DNA of 64,000 bases from Microbacterium sp. SORGH_AS_0862 (GTDB lineage Bacteria > Actinomycetota > Actinomycetes > Actinomycetales > Microbacteriaceae), in the NCBI RefSeq assembly GCF_030818795.1, contig NZ_JAUTAY010000001.1, positions 2,108,001-2,172,000 of the forward strand, read 5' to 3'. The notes under the pieces were generated by a model, which saw nothing but the letters and a program-made list of their open reading frames with translations, was not told the origin of the DNA and searched no databases. The translations under genes and the position numbers were made by a program. Below are positions 25,865-34,717 of this stretch, one piece after another. Position 1 is the first letter of the stretch. Each line of letters starts with the position of its first letter.

Positions 25865-27147
25865 CCGACTACGGAGCCTCGACCGGCACGATCCGCGTCC
25901 CGGGCCCGGCTCGCGGGGCCCTGCCCTGGATCATCTGGGTCGTCGGCGCCTTCACCTACCTCGTCGCGATCGTGGGTCGCAGCTCGCTCGCGGGCCTCGG
26001 CACCGACATGGCGGTGCGGTTCGACGCCGGATCCAGCACGCTCGCCCTGTTCACCACGCTCCAGCTCGCGGTCTACGGCGCCATGCAGATCCCCGCGGGT
26101 CTGCTGCTGGATCGCTGGGGTTCCCGCGTCATCGGGACGGTCGGGATGCTGACGATGGCGGGCGGCTCGCTGTGGCTGGCGTTCGCCCCCGACGTGCCCT
26201 CGGCGATCCTGGCCCGCCTGTTGACCGGGGCCGGGGACGCGCTCATCTTCCCCAGCGTGTTGCGCCTCATCGCACTCTGGCTGCCCGCCAAGCGGGTGCC
26301 GGTGCTGCAGCAGATCACCGCGCAGTTCGGTCAGCTCGGCCAGGTGCTCAGCGTGGTGCTGCTCACCTCCCTCGCCCACGGCATCGGCTGGGAGAGTGCG
26401 TTCGCGGCCGTCGCCGGAGTCTTCGTCGTCTTCGCCGTCCTCGACGCGCTGATCATCCGCGAGCGGGGTCGGCCGGCGGCCGCCGACGGCAGGCCGCGCC
26501 CGCGTCAGCTCGCGCTCGTGATCGCGGCGCTGCGCGAGCCGGGCACGCGCCTCGGGTTCTGGATCCACTTCGTCACACCGTTCGCCGGTACGGCGTTCGC
26601 GCTGCTGTGGGGCATTCCGTTCCTCGTGGCGGGCGAGGGCCTGTCCCGTGATGCGGCCGCGGGTCTCGTGACCGTGTTCGTGCTGAGCGGCGCGGTGTTC
26701 GCCCCGCTGATGGGCATGCTCTCGGCTGCGCACCCCGGTCGCCGCGCGCTGGTCGCGCTGGGCTCCGTCGCCGCCCAGGCGGTGGCGCTGGCAGCCGTGC
26801 TGATCACCCCGGGTGAGGCCCCGCTGTGGCTGCTCGTGGTGTGGGTCGTCACCCTCTCCAGCGGCGGTGCCGCATCCATGATCGCCTTCGACGTGGTGCG
26901 CCGGGACAACCCGCTCTCACGGCTGTCGACCGCGACCGGCGTCGTCAACATGGGCGGCTTCATCGCGGCCCTCGTGCTCGTCTACGTGATCGGTGTCGTG
27001 CTCGACCTCCAGGGCGCCGATCCCGCCGCATACACGCGGGACCAGTTGCGGTTGGCCATGAGCGCGACGTTCGCGCTGTGGACCGTGGGCACTGTCGGGG
27101 TCGTCATCGAATCCCGCGCGCGTCGGCGCGCCCGCGGCGCGCGCTGA
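25861..27147 (+). CDS. MFS transporter, 12 TM
   Basis: A 428-residue major facilitator with about 12 hydrophobic helices. Helix 1 region is GALPWIIWVVGAFTYLVAIV. The loop 2-3 signature appears as GLLLDRWGSRVIG, and loop 8-9 is short. An acidic-basic patch lies mid-protein (RERGRPAAADGRPRPRQ), at the six-plus-six junction. Substrate cannot be deduced; the general type is nitrate/sugar/metabolite-like MFS. Start ATG at 25861 overlaps the leader ORF stop. The gene ends 131 bp before the sulfur-type cluster but has no visible functional link to it. Confidence 0.88.
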   Translation: MTDYGASTGTIRVPGPARGALPWIIWVVGAFTYLVAIVGRSSLAGLGTDMAVRFDAGSSTLALFTTLQLAVYGAMQIPAGLLLDRWGSRVIGTVGMLTMAGGSLWLAFAPDVPSAILARLLTGAGDALIFPSVLRLIALWLPAKRVPVLQQITAQFGQLGQVLSVVLLTSLAHGIGWESAFAAVAGVFVVFAVLDALIIRERGRPAAADGRPRPRQLALVIAALREPGTRLGFWIHFVTPFAGTAFALLWGIPFLVAGEGLSRDAAAGLVTVFVLSGAVFAPLMGMLSAAHPGRRALVALGSVAAQAVALAAVLITPGEAPLWLLVVWVVTLSSGGAASMIAFDVVRRDNPLSRLSTATGVVNMGGFIAALVLVYVIGVVLDLQGADPAAYTRDQLRLAMSATFALWTVGTVGVVIESRARRRARGAR

Positions 27148-27266
27148 CGGATCACGCGACGGGGCGGCGCAGCCAACGGTCAGCGCCTCGTGTTGTCTGT
27201 GCGTCGCCCGGTTACGGCGTCTGACACGACATTGCGAACTCCCGAGAGCGGGTGCTGCCGGCGCTC

Positions 27267-27272
27267 TAGCGT
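27267..27272 (+). promoter_or_regulatory. -10 box TAGCGT, promoter of the LLM/sulfur cluster
   Basis: TAGCGT is six bases before the ATG at 27279. The same hexamer and spacing, within CTAGCGTCGC, recurs at 39776-39781 before the DUF1684 gene in the same cluster. Confidence 0.55.
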
Positions 27273-27278
27273 CGCCGC

Positions 27279-28655
27279 ATGACCACCGACTGGGGCTTCG
27301 ACACCCTGCAGATCCACGCGGGAGCATCGCCCGACCCCGCCACCCGCGCGCGGGTGACGCCGATCTACCAGTCGGCGAGCTTCACCTACGAGAGCACGGA
27401 CCAGGCCGCGGCATCCTTCCTTTTGGATGACCTCGACGGATTCGCCTACTCGCGCATCTCGAATCCGACCACCGCTGCCGCCGAGCGGCGCATCGCCGCT
27501 CTCGAGAAAGGCACGGCTGCGGTGGCGGTGGCGAGCGGTCAGGCCGCCACGACGGTCGCCCTCTTGAACCTGCTCCGCGCCGGCGGACACGTCGTGGCGA
27601 GCGACCAGGTCTACGGCGGCACGACGAATCTGCTGCTGCAGCGTTTCCCCGAGCTCGGAATCGATGTCTCGCTCGTGTCCGACATCAACAACCCGGACGC
27701 GTGGCGGCGCCACATCCGTCCGACGACCCGTGCGTTCTTCGCCGAGAGCATCGGAAACCCCACAGGGGCGGTGCTCGATATCCCGGCGATCGCCGAGGTC
27801 GCTCATCGCGACGCCGGCGTGCCACTCGTGATCGACAACACGCTCGCGACGCCGTATCTGCTGCGACCCATCGTGCACGGCGCCGACATCGTCGTCCACT
27901 CGACCACCAAGTACCTCGCCGGCCACGGTACGAGCATCGGCGGCGTCGTGGTGGATGCCGGCACGTTCGACTTCGGCGCAGACCCGCACAAGTGGCCAGG
28001 TCTCCACGGCGCGGACGTCGGACACGGCGATCGCAGCTACTGGGAGCGCTTCGGCGCCGACGGCATCGCGTACGCGCTCAGGCTGAGAACGACGCTCGTG
28101 CGCGATTACGGTCCCGCTCCGTCCCCGTTCAACAGCTTCCTGCTGCTCCAGGGACTCGAAACACTCAGCCTCCGCGTCCGCCAGCATGTTGCGAACGCCG
28201 AGGCCGTCGTGGCCTTCCTCCACGCCCACCCGCTCGTCGAGCGGGTCCACTACCCGACCGCTCACGACGCGCCCTGGCGTGACATCGCGCGACGGCTGCT
28301 CCCGAGAGGCGCCGGCGGCGTCGTGTCGTTCGACCTCGCGGGCGGTCGGGATGCCGCACGCGCTTTCGTCGAGTCGCTCGAGCTCTTCAGCCATCTGGCG
28401 AACATCGGCGATGTCCGCAGCCTCGTGATCCATCCGGCGTCGACGGTCAACTCCGGTCTCACCGACGAGCAGCTGCATCGAGCCGGGATCGGTCCGGGAC
28501 TTCTGCGCCTGTCCATCGGCACCGAGTCTGCGGATGACCTGATCCGAGACCTGGAGCGCGGCTTCGCCGCATCCGCCCTCACCGCGCGCCGTATCGATCC
28601 GACGCCTGATCTTCCCTCACCCACCACACCCGAACCCACCAGGAGCCAGCCATGA
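27279..28655 (+). CDS. O-acetylhomoserine sulfhydrylase / cystathionine gamma-synthase-type PLP enzyme
   Basis: A 458-residue Cys/Met-metabolism PLP enzyme. It starts GFDTLQIHAGASPDPATRAR and has SGQAATTVALLNLL, AESIGNPTGAV, IDNTLATPYLLRP and the Schiff-base lysine K211 in HSTTKYLAGHG. HIHP-type closing blocks (LVIHPASTVNSGL, IRLS-like LRLSIGTES) are intact. The overall pattern is closest to O-acetylhomoserine sulfhydrylase (MetY), which makes homocysteine from sulfide. A long insert with GADPHKWPGLHGADVGHG is MetY-like. It heads the cluster and overlaps the solute-binding gene by ATGA. Its presence suggests that the downstream monooxygenases release sulfide or a thiol for capture. Confidence 0.9.
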   Translation: MTTDWGFDTLQIHAGASPDPATRARVTPIYQSASFTYESTDQAAASFLLDDLDGFAYSRISNPTTAAAERRIAALEKGTAAVAVASGQAATTVALLNLLRAGGHVVASDQVYGGTTNLLLQRFPELGIDVSLVSDINNPDAWRRHIRPTTRAFFAESIGNPTGAVLDIPAIAEVAHRDAGVPLVIDNTLATPYLLRPIVHGADIVVHSTTKYLAGHGTSIGGVVVDAGTFDFGADPHKWPGLHGADVGHGDRSYWERFGADGIAYALRLRTTLVRDYGPAPSPFNSFLLLQGLETLSLRVRQHVANAEAVVAFLHAHPLVERVHYPTAHDAPWRDIARRLLPRGAGGVVSFDLAGGRDAARAFVESLELFSHLANIGDVRSLVIHPASTVNSGLTDEQLHRAGIGPGLLRLSIGTESADDLIRDLERGFAASALTARRIDPTPDLPSPTTPEPTRSQP

Positions 28656-30232
28656 CGACCGACCCCGCACCCACCAGCGGAACCGAAGAGAGCCTCGAAC
28701 AGCTCGGCGCAGCCAACGCCCGTACGCGCAAGAGACGCAACATCGCCATCGGCGTCGTCGCCGGTCTCGTGGTCGTCGGCGGGGCCGGCGCCGCGACGGC
28801 CTTCGCGGTGAACCAGCCCGCGCCCACACCGGAGAGCGAGGTCACCTTCGCGGTGCAGCTGCTGCCCGACAACCTCGACATCCGCACGACGACGGGGGCG
28901 GCACTCGATCAGCTCCTCATCGACAACGTGTACGAGGGGCTCGTTTCGCGCGATGCATCCGGCACGATCTCACCGTCGCTCGCCAAGGAGTGGCAGGTCT
29001 CGGACGACGGCTTGACGTACACCTTCACCTTGAACGAGGGCACGACGTTCTCGAACGGCGATGCGCTCACCAGTGCGGACGTCGTCTGGTCGCTGGAGGA
29101 CCTGATCGACAACGAACGCGCGGATGCGAAGACGCTCTCGAGCGTCGAGTCCGTCAGGTCGGACGGTGATGAGACGGTGGTCGTAGAGCTGAAGGCGCCG
29201 GACCCGACGCTGCTCTACAACCTCGCGGGGCGCGCGGGGCTCGTCCTCGACCAAGACGCCGAGAACGACCCGCAGACCAGCGCGGTCGGCTCGGGGCCCT
29301 TCCTCGTCGAAGAGTTCAACGCGGGAGACTCCGTCGTCCTGACGCGCAACGCCGACTACTGGGGGGAGAAGGCCAAGATCGGTACCGCCGTCTTCCAGCT
29401 GTTCGCCGACAACAACGCGATCCTCAACGCCTTGAACGAGGGCGCCGTGCAGTTCGGGGCCGTCGACAAGAACCTGCAGGCGCAGATCGCCGACAACGAC
29501 GCCTTCACGCTGGAGGAGGGATTCGCCTCCGACAAGTACACGCTGGCGTTCAACAACAAGGCCGCGCCCTTCACGGACGTGCGAGTGCGGCAGGCGGTCC
29601 GGGCAGCCATCGATCACGACGCGATCGTCGAGGCGCTGGGCGGCGGCAACACGCTCTATGGTCCGATCGTGGCGAGCGATCCCGGCTACGAGGACCTGAG
29701 TGACGTCGCGCCCTACGATCCCGACGAGGCGAAGGCTCTGCTTGCCGAGGCGGGCTATGCCGACGGGCTGTCGGTGACCGTGACGATTCCCGCTTTCTAC
29801 GCCAGCACGGGATTCGGCCCGATCCTCGACCTCATCACCTCTCAGCTCGCGGACGTCGGCATCACGTTGAACGCCAATCAGGTCGAGTTCCCGGCATGGC
29901 TCAACGACGTCTACACGAACCACGACTACCAGTTGTCCATCGTCGACCACGCCGAGGCGCGCGACTTCGCCAACTGGGCGAACCCGGACTACTACTTCGG
30001 GTACGACAACGCTCAGGTGCAGGCGCTGTGGCAGCAGGCGACGACCGCATCGGATGAGACGGTCTACGCCGAGAAGCTGAGTGAGGCGGCGCGCATCGTG
30101 TCAGAGGATGCGGCGGCCGACTGGCTCGTCAACCCGACCACGCTCGTCGCCGTCGACAAGCGCCTCACGGGCGTCTCCGTCGACTCGACGAGCTCGCGTC
30201 TGAACGTCACCGCCGCCGCGTTCGACGAGTGA
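28652..30232 (+). CDS. Peptide-type ABC transporter substrate-binding protein (SBP_bac_5)
   Basis: A 526-residue extracytoplasmic solute-binding protein of the peptide/opine/nickel class. A cytoplasmic N-terminus with RKRRN precedes a TM anchor (about residues 33-55) with no lipobox Cys, so it is membrane-tethered rather than a lipoprotein. Family blocks include LYEGLVSRD-like VYEGLVSRDASG, SLAKEWQVSDDGLTYTFTL, TFSNGDALTSADVVWSL and NKAAPFTDVRVRQAVRAAID. It is translationally coupled to the PLP enzyme and precedes two permeases and two ATPases, giving a complete importer. Ligand unknown; peptides, peptide conjugates or alkylated amino acids fit the context. Confidence 0.92.
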   Translation: MTTDPAPTSGTEESLEQLGAANARTRKRRNIAIGVVAGLVVVGGAGAATAFAVNQPAPTPESEVTFAVQLLPDNLDIRTTTGAALDQLLIDNVYEGLVSRDASGTISPSLAKEWQVSDDGLTYTFTLNEGTTFSNGDALTSADVVWSLEDLIDNERADAKTLSSVESVRSDGDETVVVELKAPDPTLLYNLAGRAGLVLDQDAENDPQTSAVGSGPFLVEEFNAGDSVVLTRNADYWGEKAKIGTAVFQLFADNNAILNALNEGAVQFGAVDKNLQAQIADNDAFTLEEGFASDKYTLAFNNKAAPFTDVRVRQAVRAAIDHDAIVEALGGGNTLYGPIVASDPGYEDLSDVAPYDPDEAKALLAEAGYADGLSVTVTIPAFYASTGFGPILDLITSQLADVGITLNANQVEFPAWLNDVYTNHDYQLSIVDHAEARDFANWANPDYYFGYDNAQVQALWQQATTASDETVYAEKLSEAARIVSEDAAADWLVNPTTLVAVDKRLTGVSVDSTSSRLNVTAAAFDE

Positions 30233-30239
30233 TTCTCCG

Positions 30240-31208
30240 GTGATCCGCTTCCTGCTCGGCAGAGCCGTCCTGCTCGTCCTCGGGCTCGGTGTCGCGAGCC
30301 TGCTCATCTTCCTCGCTCTGCGGGTGCTTCCCGGAGACGTGGCGCAGGTGATCGGCGGCACGACGGCCACTCCTGAGCAGGTCGCGAGGATCCGGGAATC
30401 GCTGGGGCTGAACGAGAGTCCGGCCGCCCAATACATCGCGTGGGTGGCCGGACTCCTCCGGGGCGACCTCGGGACCTCGCTGCTGACCGGTGTGCCGATC
30501 GGCGATGACCTCGCGCGCCGGTTCGAGATCACGCTGCCGTTGACACTCCTGGCTCTCGTGATCGCCTTGGCCGTCGCGCTCCCGCTGGGAACATACAGCG
30601 CGCTGCGTCACGACAGACCGATCGGGGTGGCCGTCGGCTTCGGCTCGCAGACCCTCGCTGCGGTCCCGGCGCTCTGGGCCGGTCTGCTGCTCATCCTGCT
30701 GTTCGGTCGAGGCGTCGGGCTCATCGGTCTGCTGCCGACCAGCGGTTTCCCCAGATCGGGCTGGCAGGATCCGCTGACGGCATTGGCCTCTCTGCTGCTG
30801 CCGGCTCTCACGATCGGCCTCATCGAGGGGGCGGTGCTGCTGCGGTTCGTCCGCTCGGCGGCGCTGGAAGCCCTCGACCAGGATTACGTGAGAGCGGGAG
30901 CTGCGAGGGGACTCACCCGGCCGCAGGCGCTCGCGCGGCACGGTCTTCCCAACGTCGGACTCTCCATCGTCTCCGTGTCGGGGCTGATCCTCGCAGGCCT
31001 GATCACCGGTGCCGTTCTGATCGAGGCGCTCTTCAACCTGCCGGGCGTCGGACGGATGCTCGTCGACGACGTCGGCTCTCGAGACATCGCGAAAGTGCAG
31101 AGCGAAGTGTTCTTCCTGACCGGCATCGTGCTCGTGATCGGGGCGCTCATCGACGTCGCGCATCGTCTCATCGACCCGCGCCAGCGTGAAAGGGCGGTCG
31201 CCGCGTGA
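30240..31208 (+). CDS. Peptide-type ABC transporter permease (DppB-like)
   Basis: A 322-residue inner-membrane permease with about six TM helices. FLLGRAVLLVLGLGVASLL at the N-terminus and the external loop with ESLGLNESPAAQYIAWV are typical of DppB/OppB. The cytoplasmic coupling loop (EAA-type) is near ALDQDYVRAGAARGLTRPQ. It lies seven bases after the binding-protein gene and overlaps the second permease by GTGA. Confidence 0.92.
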   Translation: MIRFLLGRAVLLVLGLGVASLLIFLALRVLPGDVAQVIGGTTATPEQVARIRESLGLNESPAAQYIAWVAGLLRGDLGTSLLTGVPIGDDLARRFEITLPLTLLALVIALAVALPLGTYSALRHDRPIGVAVGFGSQTLAAVPALWAGLLLILLFGRGVGLIGLLPTSGFPRSGWQDPLTALASLLLPALTIGLIEGAVLLRFVRSAALEALDQDYVRAGAARGLTRPQALARHGLPNVGLSIVSVSGLILAGLITGAVLIEALFNLPGVGRMLVDDVGSRDIAKVQSEVFFLTGIVLVIGALIDVAHRLIDPRQRERAVAA

Positions 31209-32146
31209 ACGCTCGCTTCGACAAGGCTTCCCGCCGGACGCGCCGAGGCATCCTGCGGGAGGTGTGGCGACGACCGGGGGGCGCGTACGGACTCATCGCC
31301 GTCGCCGCGGTGCTGGTCGCGGCGGCGCTGTCTCTGGTGTGGACGCCCTATCCGCTCTTGCAGCAGAACGTCGTCGAGAAATGGCAGGGGCCATCGCCGG
31401 AGCATTGGCTCGGCACAGATCAGATCGGGCGGGACACGTTCAGCTGGCTGATGGCGGGCGCTCGCACGACCGTGTTCGTCTCGGTGCTGTCCGCGGTCAT
31501 CGCCGGTGCGCTGGGAGTGGTGCTGGGCGCCCTCGGGGCGTTGACCCCGAGGTGGGTGTCGGAGTCGTTGGCCGTGCTCATCGACGTCCTCATCGCTTTC
31601 CCGACCTTGTTGATCGCCATGCTGTTCGCAGCGAGTCTGGGCGGCTCGCTGTGGGTGGTCGTTGCGGCGGTGGGGATCGCCGGGGGTGTGTCGATCGCCC
31701 GCGTCGTGCGCCCCGAGATCCGCATCGCGGACCGATCGGATTTCGTCCTGGCCGCCCGGGCAGCGGGCGTACGGCGTACGCGCATCATCCGCAGACACAT
31801 CGTGCCGAATGTCGCCCCCGTGATGATCGTGCAGCTCTCCCTGATCGCTGCCGTCGCCGTGCTCGCCGAAGCCGGGCTCAGCTATCTCGGCTACGGCGCA
31901 CCCGCGGGCACACCATCATGGGGCCGCAGTCTCGCCGAGTCCCAGCGGTTCATCGGCGTCCAACCGGTAGCCGTCCTCTGGCCGGGGCTCACGATCACGC
32001 TCACGGTGCTCGGGCTGTCCCTGCTCGGCGATTCGCTGCGAGAGGCCGCCGACCCTCGCCTCCGGCGCTCACGCCCGGCGGCCGGAGCGCCGGAGGCGAG
32101 CAGCGCGGAGCGGCTGGCGCCGAGAGAGCGGGAGATCGTGCCATGA
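31205..32146 (+). CDS. Peptide-type ABC transporter permease (DppC-like)
   Basis: A 313-residue second permease. It has the DppC layout: N-terminal cytoplasmic arm, first TM, then WLGTDQIGRDTFSWLMAGAR, five more TM helices and the coupling loop DFVLAARAAGVRRTRIIRRH. AEAGLSYLGYGAPAGTPSWG is characteristic. Start GTG at 31205 overlaps the first permease and its stop overlaps the first ATPase start (ATGA). The C-terminus is extended by an Arg/Glu-rich tail. Confidence 0.92.
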   Translation: MNARFDKASRRTRRGILREVWRRPGGAYGLIAVAAVLVAAALSLVWTPYPLLQQNVVEKWQGPSPEHWLGTDQIGRDTFSWLMAGARTTVFVSVLSAVIAGALGVVLGALGALTPRWVSESLAVLIDVLIAFPTLLIAMLFAASLGGSLWVVVAAVGIAGGVSIARVVRPEIRIADRSDFVLAARAAGVRRTRIIRRHIVPNVAPVMIVQLSLIAAVAVLAEAGLSYLGYGAPAGTPSWGRSLAESQRFIGVQPVAVLWPGLTITLTVLGLSLLGDSLREAADPRLRRSRPAAGAPEASSAERLAPREREIVP

Positions 32147-32928
32147 GCTTGGAAATCACCGACCTGACGATCGATCTGCGCGGTCGTCGCGTCGTGGACG
32201 GTGTGAGCCTCGCGCTCGCCGACGGCGAACGGCTCGGTCTCATCGGTGAGTCCGGCTCGGGCAAGTCGCTCACGGCTCTCGCCGTGCTCGGGCTGCTTCC
32301 GCGCGGCGCGGTCGTCGGAGGCAGCATCGTTCTGGACGGCGTCGAGCTGGTCGGGCAGCCGGATGCACGATTCGCGCGACTTCGGGGCCGGGATGCGGCC
32401 ATCGTCTTCCAGGAGCCCGCGACCGCGCTGAATCCTGTCCGGACCGTCGGCGCGCAGATCGCGGAGCCTCTGCGCATCCACTACGGTCTCAGCCGAGCTC
32501 AAGCGCGCGAACGGGTGGTGCGCCTCGCGAAGCAGGTTGCGCTGCCCGATCCGGAGCGTCTGATCCGGCAGTACCCGCACCAGCTGTCGGGCGGTCAACG
32601 GCAGCGCGTGGCCATCGCGATCGCGTTGTCCACATCGCCGCGCCTGCTGATCGCGGACGAGCCGACGACCGCGCTCGACGTGACGATCCAGGCCGGCATA
32701 CTCGAACTCTTCGACGGGATCGTGAGAGACAGCGGTGCGTCCCTGCTGTTCATCACGCACGATTTCTCGGTGCTGTCGCAGATCGCCGCGCGCGCCGTCG
32801 TGCTGGCGGAAGGCCGCGTCATCGAGCACGGCTCGGTCGCCGAGATCCTCCACGAGGGACGGCATCGGGTCACGCGCGCTCTGGCCGACGCGGCGCGGGC
32901 GACGTCGTGGACGGAGCCTGCGGAATGA
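32143..32928 (+). CDS. Peptide-type ABC transporter ATP-binding protein (DppD-like)
   Basis: A 261-residue ATPase with Walker A GESGSGKS (residues 35-42), Q-loop VFQEPATALNP, signature LSGGQRQRVAIA, Walker B LLIADEPTTALD and switch His in ITHDFSV. It is shorter than usual DppD at the C-terminus and lacks the Cys-rich oligopeptide tail. The ATG at 32143 lies within the preceding stop overlap; in-frame upstream sequence is the permease gene in another frame. Confidence 0.93.
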   Translation: MSLEITDLTIDLRGRRVVDGVSLALADGERLGLIGESGSGKSLTALAVLGLLPRGAVVGGSIVLDGVELVGQPDARFARLRGRDAAIVFQEPATALNPVRTVGAQIAEPLRIHYGLSRAQARERVVRLAKQVALPDPERLIRQYPHQLSGGQRQRVAIAIALSTSPRLLIADEPTTALDVTIQAGILELFDGIVRDSGASLLFITHDFSVLSQIAARAVVLAEGRVIEHGSVAEILHEGRHRVTRALADAARATSWTEPAE

Positions 32929-33722
32929 GCGTGCTGCTGAGCGGACGCGGCTTGCGCAAGAGCTTCGCCCTGCCGAAGGACGCGCTGTTCGCGCGCGCCA
33001 CCTACCGTCACGCCCTCCAGGACGTCGACATCGATATCGAGCAGGGCGTCACGACGGCGCTGATCGGCGAGTCCGGATCCGGCAAGTCGACTCTCATCCG
33101 CGTGCTGTTGGGGCTGCGGCGGGCGGATGCGGGCCGGGTCATGTTCGACGAGCACCCGATCGAGGCGCGACGCGCGTCGCAGTTGCTGTGGCTGCGCCGG
33201 CAGACGGGGATCGTCTTACAGGACCCGTACGCGTCGCTCGATCCCCGCTTCACGATCGCGGAGTCGATCGCGGAGCCGCTGCAGGCGCTCAGGATCGGCG
33301 GTGACCACCGTGCTCGGGTGCTCGAGGTGCTCGAGCAGGTGCAGCTGCCGGCCTGGCGGGCCGACCAGTACCCGCATGAGCTCTCGGGCGGTCAACGTCA
33401 AAGGGTGGCACTCGCGCGCGCGATCGTCCACCGGCCGCGCCTGCTCGTCGGGGATGAGCCCCTCAGCGCTCTCGACGTCACCGTGCGTGCCCAGGTGCTC
33501 GAGCTGCTGCGGGATCTGCGCGAACAGCTCGGGCTGACGATCGTGCTCGTCTCTCACGACATCGGCCTCGTGCAGCACGTCGCGGATCGTGTCGCCGTGA
33601 TGAAGGACGGCCGTCTCGTCGAGTCCGGTCGGGCAGAGAGCGTCCTCCGTGCTCCCGCGCACCCCTACACCCGTTCCCTGCTCTCGGCGGTGCCACGCCT
33701 CATCGACAAGGAGGCCTCGTGA
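32925..33722 (+). CDS. Peptide-type ABC transporter ATP-binding protein (DppF-like)
   Basis: A 265-residue ATPase. Walker A is GESGSGKST (about residues 48-56), Q-loop VLQDPYASLDPR, signature LSGGQRQRVALA, Walker B LLVGDEPLSALD and switch VSHDIGL. HPYTRSLLSAVPRL near the end is the usual DppF/OppF tail. Its start overlaps the DppD-like stop by ATGA and its stop overlaps the following monooxygenase start, so the importer and oxidases are one translational unit. Confidence 0.93.
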   Translation: MSVLLSGRGLRKSFALPKDALFARATYRHALQDVDIDIEQGVTTALIGESGSGKSTLIRVLLGLRRADAGRVMFDEHPIEARRASQLLWLRRQTGIVLQDPYASLDPRFTIAESIAEPLQALRIGGDHRARVLEVLEQVQLPAWRADQYPHELSGGQRQRVALARAIVHRPRLLVGDEPLSALDVTVRAQVLELLRDLREQLGLTIVLVSHDIGLVQHVADRVAVMKDGRLVESGRAESVLRAPAHPYTRSLLSAVPRLIDKEAS

Positions 33723-34717
33723 TGTCGTCCGAGCGTTCGTCTCTGCCCCGCATCGGGTTCCAGACCCATGTGCACGGCGATGCCCCCGCGCGAGAACTCC
33801 TGCCCGGTCTCGTCGACCTCTTCGTCGCGGCCGACGAGCTCGGGTTCTCCTCCGGATGGCTCGCGCAGCATCATGCGGGCAGCGACTCTGGCCGTCTGCC
33901 CTCACCCCTGATCGTGCTGGCCGCGGCCGCCACGGCGACGCGCACGATCCGTCTCGGCACCACGGTGATCGTCTTGCCGCTCGAGGACCCGCTCCGGTTG
34001 GCCGAGGATGCGGCGGTGCTTGATGAGCTCTCGGCGGGAAGGCTTGAGCTGGGCCTCGGCACGGGCGGATTCTCCGCCGCCGAGTTCGCGGCGTTCGGGC
34101 AGGATCCGCAACGTCGGCGTCAGACCTATGCCGCCAAGCTGGAGCGGCTGGAGGAGATCCTCTCGGGCCAGGGTCTTCCTGACGGTCTCACGCTGACGCC
34201 TTCGGCGCCGGGATTGATCGACCGCATCTGGGAAGCGGCGTCCACGCCCGACCGGGCGGCTCGAACGGCGCACGCCGGACGGGGCCTTCTCCTCGGGATC
34301 GGTGACGCCGCGACCCAGCGCGCGCTCGCCGACGCCTATCTCGCCGGCCTTCCGGAAGGCACTTCTGCCCGCATCGCCGCATTCCGTGGCGCCTTCCCCG
34401 GCGCCAATCGGGACGAACGTGCGGCTGCGCTGTGGCCGGACGTCGCCCGCTTCATCTCGGACCCGGCCGTGCGCGAGCGGGCCGCCGCGGATCCACATGC
34501 CGTTCTCGATGCGCTCGTCGTCCACTACGGAACGCCTCCCGACGTCGTCGCATCCGTGCGCTCGGACCCGTCGCTCCCCGTCGCGACGGACTATGTCTTC
34601 GCGGTGCAGTCGGCATCGACGTCGATCCCCGACGCCCTCCGCATCCTCGAGACCATCGCCGTCGAGATTCGACCGGCGCTTTCCTCCCACCTTCTCGCGA
34701 ATGGAGCACCCGCATGA
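33722..34717 (+). CDS. LLM-class flavin-dependent oxidoreductase (1 of 5)
   Basis: A 331-residue luciferase-like TIM-barrel monooxygenase using reduced flavin. Visible blocks are IGFQTHVHGDAPAREL, SSGWLAQHHAG near residue 40, RTIRLGTTVIVLPLEDPLRLAEDAAVLDELSAGRLELGLGTGG (family core; only part quoted elsewhere) and VASVRSDPSLPVATDYVF near the C-terminus. The short form lacks the NtaA-type insertion seen in the next three proteins. ATG at 33722 has AAGGAGG seven bases upstream; GTG at 33719 is an alternative. A flavin reductase is not in the cluster. Confidence 0.9.
   Translation: MSSERSSLPRIGFQTHVHGDAPARELLPGLVDLFVAADELGFSSGWLAQHHAGSDSGRLPSPLIVLAAAATATRTIRLGTTVIVLPLEDPLRLAEDAAVLDELSAGRLELGLGTGGFSAAEFAAFGQDPQRRRQTYAAKLERLEEILSGQGLPDGLTLTPSAPGLIDRIWEAASTPDRAARTAHAGRGLLLGIGDAATQRALADAYLAGLPEGTSARIAAFRGAFPGANRDERAAALWPDVARFISDPAVRERAAADPHAVLDALVVHYGTPPDVVASVRSDPSLPVATDYVFAVQSASTSIPDALRILETIAVEIRPALSSHLLANGAPA

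Noticed and set aside
28165..28359. Arg-rich short frames within the sulfhydrylase gene
   Set aside because: Out-of-frame shadows of a gene with intact PLP motifs.
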